Origin: Pyrobaculum neutrophilum V24Sta
GTDB lineage: Archaea; Thermoproteota; Thermoprotei; Thermoproteales; Thermoproteaceae
Direction: 5' to 3'
NCBI RefSeq assembly: GCF_000019805.1
Contig: NC_010525.1
Coordinates: forward strand, 1,476,618-1,540,617
DNA length: 64,000 bases
Of this stretch, positions 59,007 through 64,000 are shown piece by piece. Under the pieces are notes generated by a model that ran no database searches, was not told where the DNA came from, and saw only the letters and a list, made by a program, of their open reading frames with translations. Position 1 is the first letter of the stretch; each line of letters begins with the position of its first letter. The position numbers and the translations under genes were made by a program.

Positions 59007-59668
59007 TTTACCACCTCCACGCCTTCTCTCCCGGCTGATCTAAGTCGGTCTAGTGCCCATGTGGCTCTTACGAAGGCGTTGTATGGCCTTTTCGCAACGC
59101 CGACGCCCACCCTCACCCTTAGATCTACGCCGTCTAATATGCTGTATATTGCGTTGGGGCTTGGGAGGAAAAGCGCTATGTTGTCCCCGCCGAGGTAGAA
59201 GGCCATGCAGCCGAGGTCTTTACACCTCTCCCCCAGCTGGCCGAGGAGCTTAACCACCTTGAGATACACGTCGAGAGGCCCGTTTCGCCTAGTCGCCTCG
59301 GTGCTGTTTATCACGTCCATATGCGCCACAACGGCTGGCGAGGCGGCTCCGCCCCCTCCTCCGCCGCATCTGAGGTAGGCCTCGTAGGGGGTTTCGCCGA
59401 CGCCGAGGCAGAAGCCGGCCCCCACAGGCGAAGCCCTAGCCGCTTTCTCCACGGCGCGTTTTACGAGGTCGAGACTTACCCCGTTTACTAGGGCTATGTA
59501 GAAGTCGTATCTGAAGTGGTGGGGCAGAGCCCCCACGGCTGTGAAGCTCCTCCAGACGGCGGCCTGGATCCTGGATTGGACCTGCTGTATTATGTGCTCC
59601 CGGCGTGGGCCAAGGCTCTCGGTCCACTCCCTATAGCCCTTGAGCTCCACAACCACAACCCCGTGCAC
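59003..59668 (-). CDS. gch3: GTP cyclohydrolase III
   Basis: 221 residues. VVVVELKGYREWTESLGPRREHIIQQVQSRIQ at the start, FRYDFYIALVNGVSLDLV and VAHMDVINSTEATRRNGPLDVYLKV then FYLGGDNIALFLPS are those of the MJ0145 family, a relative of adenylyl cyclases that opens GTP to the formamide FAPy. First step of archaeal riboflavin and F420 synthesis. CATTTAAATATC is centred 27 nt upstream; a TGTAAAC half-site lies between it and the ATG. Confidence 0.93.
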   Translation of the reverse strand: MHGVVVVELKGYREWTESLGPRREHIIQQVQSRIQAAVWRSFTAVGALPHHFRYDFYIALVNGVSLDLVKRAVEKAARASPVGAGFCLGVGETPYEAYLRCGGGGGGAASPAVVAHMDVINSTEATRRNGPLDVYLKVVKLLGQLGERCKDLGCMAFYLGGDNIALFLPSPNAIYSILDGVDLRVRVGVGVAKRPYNAFVRATWALDRLRSAGREGVEVVK

Positions 59669-59706
59669 ATCGCTGTAAACCTTAGTAGATATTTAAATGT
59701 GTAAGT

Positions 59707-59724
59707 TGTAAACTTCTGTTTACA
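59707..59724. promoter_or_regulatory. Riboflavin operator candidate 2
   Basis: TGTAAAC-TTCT-GTTTACA, arms identical to candidate 1. It sits in the divergent gap between gch3 (minus) and arfB (plus), directly upstream of both TATA boxes, where one bound dimer could control both. An extra TGTAAAC half-site is at 59674-59680. Confidence 0.85.
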
Positions 59725-59757
59725 GAAAGGGTTTATAGCGCAGAGGTGCCGCGGACT

Positions 59758-60387
59758 GTGGTCTGCGTGTTGCCCATCGGCTCATATGAGCAACACGGCC
59801 CGCACCTCCCCCCTACTGTAGACGCGGAGGTGGCTCTATACATCGCCTCTAGGCTGGCCGAGCGGTTCGGAGGCCGCCTCCTGCCGCCCATATACTACAC
59901 CTGTAGCGACGAGCATAGGGCGTTTCCCCAGACCATATCTGTGAGGTGCCGAAGCTTCCTCCCATATCTAGAAGACGTGTTGAGATCGGCCGTGGAGAAA
60001 TGCGGGAGAGTTGTGGCGGTGGTCGGCCACGGCGGGGTGTGGGAGGCCGTCAGCCTCACGGCCCAGCAGCTGAACTACGAGCTGGGGCCCTCGGTTTTGC
60101 CGATAAACGTGTGGGCCTACGCCGCCGTGAGAGACCACGCCGGGACAGACGAGACGAGCGTGTATCTGGCCATCGGGGGGAGGCTCACCGGCGACATGCC
60201 GGAGATCTGCGAAGGAGACGTCTCCCTATTCGGGAAGATGGCCGTAGACCGCTTTTCTAAAACCGGCGTTGTAGGCTGTCTCAAGCCGGGGGAGGTTTCG
60301 GCAGACAGAGGCAGGGAAGTTCTGGAAAAAGCGGTGCAAAAAATGGTGGAGCGGGTGGAGTGGTGGCTCAGCCGTTGCACTTCTTAA
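59758..60387 (+). CDS. arfB: Creatininase-family FAPy deformylase ArfB
   Basis: 209 residues from GTG 59758, chosen because GGTTTATAG is centred 24 nt before it; GTG 59746 is 12 nt longer. VLPIGSYEQHGPHLPPTVDAEVALYIA carries the first metal ligands (E-Q-H-G-P-H-L-P, then D), VVAVVGHGGVWEAV the HG(N/G) motif, and GTDETSVYLAI the H/E region of the creatininase fold. Next to GTP cyclohydrolase III and the reductase it is best read as the deformylase acting between them. Confidence 0.9.
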   Translation: MVCVLPIGSYEQHGPHLPPTVDAEVALYIASRLAERFGGRLLPPIYYTCSDEHRAFPQTISVRCRSFLPYLEDVLRSAVEKCGRVVAVVGHGGVWEAVSLTAQQLNYELGPSVLPINVWAYAAVRDHAGTDETSVYLAIGGRLTGDMPEICEGDVSLFGKMAVDRFSKTGVVGCLKPGEVSADRGREVLEKAVQKMVERVEWWLSRCTS

Positions 60388-60559
60388 GGGCCTCCGTCAG
60401 CTCCTGAAGAGCCTTGACAAGCTCCCTAAGCCCCGCTATCTGTATCGTGACCGTGGCCAGTCCCCTCCCCTCTCCGTCTTCCTCCTTCAGCTCAGAGAGG
60501 ATCTTCTCCAGCTCGTCCTCCTCCTCGTCTTCCCTTTTCTTCCTCTTTAGGATTGACAC
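60368..60559 (-). CDS. Small charged coiled-coil protein
   Basis: 63 residues from GTG: a basic start (SILKRKKRE), an acidic helix (DEEEDELEKILSELKEEDGEG) and a second helix (GLRELVKALQELTEALKKCNG) with heptad-like leucines. GATTTAAAG is centred about 22 nt upstream. It overlaps the end of arfB by 20 nt. No family recognised; probably oligomeric and cytoplasmic. Confidence 0.65.
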   Translation of the reverse strand: MSILKRKKREDEEEDELEKILSELKEEDGEGRGLATVTIQIAGLRELVKALQELTEALKKCNG

Positions 60560-60618
60560 GTACTAATGGGTCTTTAAATCCAGCTGAAGGCTTATAAACA
60601 GCCCACGCGGCGAGAAGC

Positions 60619-61629
60619 GTGTTGGTGTACTTCTCAGAGGTGTTCAAAGGCCACGTGCCTCCCTACCGGCACCCCGAGGCGCCGGACCGGCTGGACTTCC
60701 TCATAGAGGGCGCGCGCGAGGCCGGGGCCGACATAAAAGAGCCGAGGATGAGGGAAGACGTCTGGCAACTCGTCGAGTCGGTACACGACAGGAGCTACGT
60801 AGAGCTGGTGAGGCGCTTGTGTAGAAAAGGCGATGTGCAGATAGACGGGGACACCTACGTGTCCGCCGGGACATGCGACGCGGCGGCGCTTGCGGTCTCT
60901 GCCGTGGTAGACGCCGTTGATAGAAAGGAGACGGCCTTGGTCGCGGCGAGACCCCCCGGCCACCACGCCGGCTTTGCGGGCAGAGCGCTTTCGGCGCCTA
61001 GCCAAGGCTTCTGCATATTCAACACCGCGGCCATCGGCGCTCTCTATGTGGGCGAGGGCGCCGCCGTGGTGGACATAGACGTCCACCACGGAAACGGCAC
61101 ACAGGAGATACTATACGACAGAGACCTGCTCTACATCTCCACACACCAGCACCCGCTAACCCTCTACCCAGGCACAGGCTATCCGGAGGAGGTGGGCGTG
61201 GGGAGGGGGGAGGGCTACAACGTGAACGTGCCGTTGCCCCCCCGCACCGGGGACGACCTCTACGCCAAGGCGGTAGACGAGGTGGTGGTTCCCGTCCTCA
61301 AGCAGTACGGCCCCCGCCTAATAATTATCTCCCTGGGATGGGATGCACACAGGGAGGACCCCCTCGCCGACATGAACCTCACCCTCAAGAGCTACCTATA
61401 CGTCTTCGACGCCGTCTTACGCCTCCAAAAGCCGACCATCTTCCTCCTGGAGGGGGGCTACAACCGCGGCGTTATAAAGAGGGGCACCAAGGCCCTCGTA
61501 AGACTCGTTGACGCGGGCGAGTTCGCCCCAGGCGAAAGCCAGACATCCACCGACGGCCACACCGCGAAGAGGTACGAGGAGGTCATGAGGGAGGTGAAGA
61601 GCCACGTGGGGAGGTACTGGAGGTTATAG
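60619..61629 (+). CDS. Histone deacetylase superfamily (AcuC/Hda-like) deacylase
   Basis: 336 residues. [35 protein letters not shown] (catalytic His pair), [18 protein letters not shown] (zinc Asp and His), [18 protein letters not shown] (second zinc Asp) and [11 protein letters not shown] (the GGY motif, here with Tyr) show a complete active site. Substrates in archaea may be acetylated proteins such as Alba or polyamines. CTTATAAAC is centred 24 nt before the GTG. Confidence 0.92.
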   Translation: MLVYFSEVFKGHVPPYRHPEAPDRLDFLIEGAREAGADIKEPRMREDVWQLVESVHDRSYVELVRRLCRKGDVQIDGDTYVSAGTCDAAALAVSAVVDAVDRKETALVAARPPGHHAGFAGRALSAPSQGFCIFNTAAIGALYVGEGAAVVDIDVHHGNGTQEILYDRDLLYISTHQHPLTLYPGTGYPEEVGVGRGEGYNVNVPLPPRTGDDLYAKAVDEVVVPVLKQYGPRLIIISLGWDAHREDPLADMNLTLKSYLYVFDAVLRLQKPTIFLLEGGYNRGVIKRGTKALVRLVDAGEFAPGESQTSTDGHTAKRYEEVMREVKSHVGRYWRL

Positions 61630-62481
61630 AAGCCTCTCGAGCTCCCTCCTCAAGATAGGTCCAACCCTCACCTCCGCGAACTCGTTGAGGATGGAGTCTG
61701 TACATATAAGCTTATCTAGGCAACTCCTCACCCTCTCCCGCGCGTCTTTGAGAAGCTGGCAGTGGGTCACCGCGGCGAATACGGCGGCGGCGCCCAGCGT
61801 TTTAGCAGATCTACAGGCGTCCACGAGGGTCCCGCCCGTGGACAATATGTCGTCGACTATAGCCACCTTTTTACCTCTGAGCTCCACGTCGTGTCGGGGG
61901 TAGAGGGCGATGGCGCCCGTCTCCCTATCTCTATACTTCTCGAAGTAGGTGTGGGATACCCCCAGGGCTTTGGCGACGGCCTCCGCCCTGTGGACTGAGC
62001 CGAAGTCGGGGCTCACCACTACGTCTACGCCAGAGAGCCTCTCCGCGTATTCGGTAGCCGGGTAGAGGTTCCTGACGGCCACCCGCGGCACGTAGTCGGC
62101 CACGTACGGCTTGTGTAGATCCAGCGTAACGACGGCAGAAATGGGGTAGCCGCCCAGTATCTTAAGCAGAGCCTTGGAGCTTATAGGCTCCCCAGGCCTA
62201 AAACGCCGGTCCTGCCTAGTATACGGGAGATACGGAGCCACCAACACCACCCTCTGAACCCCCGCGTCGCTCAAGGCGTCAAGCGCCAGAACCAGTTTTA
62301 CAAAGTTGTCGTTGACGTTGGGGTACAGCCTCAGCACCAGGGCCACCTCTCTCCCCACGGGAGGGATGCGGACCAGCACCTCGCCGTCTGGGAAAACCCG
62401 CTCCTCCACCTGCTTCACCTCGCCGAGTCCCTCGAACTCGGCGGCGATGTCGAAGGCGTTTTGAAACGCCAGTATGTCCAT
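61624..62481 (-). CDS. prs: Ribose-phosphate pyrophosphokinase
   Basis: 285 residues, the archaeal class. [33 protein letters not shown] (ATP loop), [13 protein letters not shown], and the PRPP signature [23 protein letters not shown]. It makes PRPP, used here by the nicotinate phosphoribosyltransferase and by nucleotide synthesis. ATTGTTAAATC is centred about 26 nt before the ATG. Confidence 0.96.
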   Translation of the reverse strand: MDILAFQNAFDIAAEFEGLGEVKQVEERVFPDGEVLVRIPPVGREVALVLRLYPNVNDNFVKLVLALDALSDAGVQRVVLVAPYLPYTRQDRRFRPGEPISSKALLKILGGYPISAVVTLDLHKPYVADYVPRVAVRNLYPATEYAERLSGVDVVVSPDFGSVHRAEAVAKALGVSHTYFEKYRDRETGAIALYPRHDVELRGKKVAIVDDILSTGGTLVDACRSAKTLGAAAVFAAVTHCQLLKDARERVRSCLDKLICTDSILNEFAEVRVGPILRRELERLL

Positions 62482-62529
62482 GCTCTGGAAAACCGCCGGA
62501 GATTTAACAATTACAGCCAGGGGCCCTGG

Positions 62530-63303
62530 CTACGCGCTCCACTGGGCAGCCTCCCTAAGAGCCTTGGAGACGGCCCCCGTCTTGACGGCGACGACTATCA
62601 GCCTGTCGGAACGCCTGTCGTACCTCTCCCCGTTGAAATCGCCGTATACCTCGACGACGGTGAACCCCACAGCGGAGAGGAGAAGCCGTAGCTCGCCTAG
62701 GCTGTAGAGGGTTAGCTCAAGCGTCCTCTCCCCCACGTATTGGCCCCCCCGGTATATGTGCCTCACCTCCCGGATGCGCGACGTTAGGGGGTTGTAGTAG
62801 GCCGTGCTCAACACCCTGTAGGGCCCCGCCGAGATCCAGAAGTTCCACATCTCGCCGAGCGAGGCGTAGATGTCCTCGATCTTCTCCTTGTTGGCCACAT
62901 CTATGAGCAGGCGGCCGCCCTGTTTTAAAACGCCCGAAAGCCAAGTCAGCATCTCCATCTCAGCCTCTTCTCCAAACATGCCGAAGGTGGAGTGCATTAT
63001 ATAGGCGCCGTGGAAGGCCCCCCTCCTAAAGGGCAGATTTCTCACGTCTGCCTGCACCACATCGCCGTGGCGCTTCGCCTGTCTTAGGTAGAGGGCGTTT
63101 ATATCAACGCCGACGACGGAATCCCTAGGCATGTAGGCCATGTGTCTCCCGTGGCCGCAGGCCACGTCTAAGACCCTAACCCCGGGCTCCACCCCCAAAG
63201 CCCGGCGCACCAGCTCCGCCTCAGCTCTAGACGCCTCCTCGCCCCTGTAGTGTTGCATAAAGTCGAGGTAGACGTCGTCGAAAAACCGATCAACCCAGCT
63301 CAT
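62530..63303 (-). CDS. Class I SAM-dependent methyltransferase
   Basis: 257 residues. FFDDVYLDFMQHYRGEEASRAEAELV, VRVLDVACGHGRHMAYMPRDSVVGVDI (SAM loop with H-G-R-H), GDVVQADVRNLPFRRGAFHGAYIMHSTFGMFGEEAEMEML and GRLLIDVANKEKIEDIY. The type is that of small-molecule methyltransferases; substrate unknown. It overlaps the end of the Sua5 gene by 14 nt, suggesting co-expression. Confidence 0.88.
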   Translation of the reverse strand: MSWVDRFFDDVYLDFMQHYRGEEASRAEAELVRRALGVEPGVRVLDVACGHGRHMAYMPRDSVVGVDINALYLRQAKRHGDVVQADVRNLPFRRGAFHGAYIMHSTFGMFGEEAEMEMLTWLSGVLKQGGRLLIDVANKEKIEDIYASLGEMWNFWISAGPYRVLSTAYYNPLTSRIREVRHIYRGGQYVGERTLELTLYSLGELRLLLSAVGFTVVEVYGDFNGERYDRRSDRLIVVAVKTGAVSKALREAAQWSA

Positions 63304-64000
63304 ACCTCAGCAGATCCTCCAGGTTAAAAGCCTCTCTATGGCCCGCCGCCTTCCTAAGCCTGTTCATGACGGCTAGCCCTATTCCCCTTTCCTCCACCGC
63401 CGGCACGAGGCCTACGTCGACCGAGAGCCTATCGAGCTCCCGGAGCGCCCCGTATAGGTTCTTGGCAACCTCATATATGTCGTCCCCCAGCCTCAGCACC
63501 GCGTCGGCCTCCGCGCATTTCCCCACGGCGCATAACACGGCGACCCTCAAACCCCTCGACCTCAGCGCTGCCGCGGCGGCGCTGAGGTCGAAGTGCACCA
63601 CGACCAGCGGCGTGTCTGGAGCGTAGTGTCTATACTTCATCCCCGGGGCGACGGCCACGTCGGCCTCGGAGAGGCCCCTCGCCACAGGCGGCACCTCGAT
63701 AGGGCCGAAGAACCTCTCCAGCTCCTCCACGGTGAAGGGGCCGGGGCGGAGGAGCAGAGGCGGCCTCTTAGTCACATCGATAATTGTAGACTCCACCCCG
63801 AAAAACGTCGGGCCGCCGTCGACCACCACGTCTACCTCCCCCCCGAGGTCCTCTACTACGTGCTCAGCCGCGGTGGGGCTGGGCCTACCCGCCTTGTTGG
63901 CGCTTGGCCCGGCGATCGGCGCCCCCAGCTCCCTAATGATGGCCAGAGGTACGGGGTGCGCAGGCGCCCTCACGGCCACCGTCTCTAGGCCAGCTGTGAC
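63290..64000 (-). CDS. sua5: Threonylcarbamoyl-AMP synthase Sua5/TsaC (5' end outside the window)
   Basis: The readable 237 residues run from the end of the YrdC domain (APIAGPSANKAGRPSPTAAEHV; VVDGGPTFFGVESTIIDVT; LLRPGPFTVEELERF) through the linker (VAPGMKYRHYAPDTPL) into the C-terminal Sua5 domain (AVEERGIGLAVMNRLRKAA). The frame is open to the last base, so the start lies beyond. It makes the activated threonylcarbamate for t6A37 in tRNA; TrmO in this window modifies the same base. Confidence 0.93.
   Translation of the reverse strand, partial: VTAGLETVAVRAPAHPVPLAIIRELGAPIAGPSANKAGRPSPTAAEHVVEDLGGEVDVVVDGGPTFFGVESTIIDVTKRPPLLLRPGPFTVEELERFFGPIEVPPVARGLSEADVAVAPGMKYRHYAPDTPLVVVHFDLSAAAAALRSRGLRVAVLCAVGKCAEADAVLRLGDDIYEVAKNLYGALRELDRLSVDVGLVPAVEERGIGLAVMNRLRKAAGHREAFNLEDLLRYELG

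Overview
The window is a high-GC segment of a hyperthermophilic crenarchaeon, most likely Pyrobaculum or a close member of the Thermoproteales. The support is: leaderless genes with a TATA-like box centred about 22-27 nt before the start codon; archaeal/eukaryal-type information-processing genes (PCNA, PriS, GINS, S19e, L39e, L44e, S27e, L34e, aIF2-alpha, Nop10, Nop5, fibrillarin, EF-1-alpha, XPD, HerA, PINA, GatE); an archaeal riboflavin pathway; and tRNA genes interrupted by very short introns, one of them apparently twice.

Layout. (1) 1-12.4 kb is core: a GGGP-synthase-like 3' end, L39e, PDCD5-like protein and S19e, then TFS, PCNA-PriS-GINS, L44e-S27e, aIF2-alpha-Nop10, the oligosaccharyltransferase AglB, an RNase-H-like protein divergent from a DHH phosphoesterase, and GlmS with a sugar-nucleotidyltransferase, which together could feed UDP-GlcNAc to AglB. 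A candidate C/D box sRNA overlaps the end of the DHH gene. (2) 12.4-20 kb is a gene graveyard around three intron-containing tRNAs (Gln-CUG, Pro-GGG, Thr-GGU). It holds a decayed trmO copy on the minus strand (the intact one is at 19.6 kb), a frameshifted S1 protease, a nitrilase frameshifted beside its catalytic Cys, a decayed paralogue of an intact gene at 32 kb, and one intact two-gene unit of unknown function. (3) 20-36 kb is accessory: secreted or membrane-anchored proteins whose promoters lie in four near-identical copies of a 72-bp repeat, one full-length TnpB, two TnpB remnants, many solo hairpins that look like TnpB-element ends, a nucleotidyltransferase, an aspartyl-protease-like pair, RidA with two unknown genes, and a nicotinamidase-like hydrolase. 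(4) 36-64 kb is core again: Trm14, PINA, RNase Z, KsgA, GatE, Nop5-fibrillarin, CMP kinase, L34e, EF-1-alpha, HerA, Dph2, a type IA topoisomerase, XPD, NAPRTase, geranylgeranyl reductase, a riboflavin cluster, a histone-deacetylase-family enzyme, PRPP synthetase and Sua5 (cut by the window end).

Functional links. Nop5 and fibrillarin are the proteins that C/D sRNAs guide, and one such sRNA candidate lies in the window. GatE makes the Gln-tRNA for the tRNA-Gln found here. TrmO and Sua5 both act on t6A in tRNA. The riboflavin genes (GTP cyclohydrolase III, creatininase-type deformylase, RibD-type reductase, RibB) share two 18-bp palindromes with identical arms, TGTAAAC-N4-GTTTACA, which look like the operator of a riboflavin regulator. 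The most unusual elements are the shared promoter/secretion cassette, the structured DNA behind TnpB with its scattered end-like hairpins, and three divergent gene pairs that each share one symmetric TATA box.
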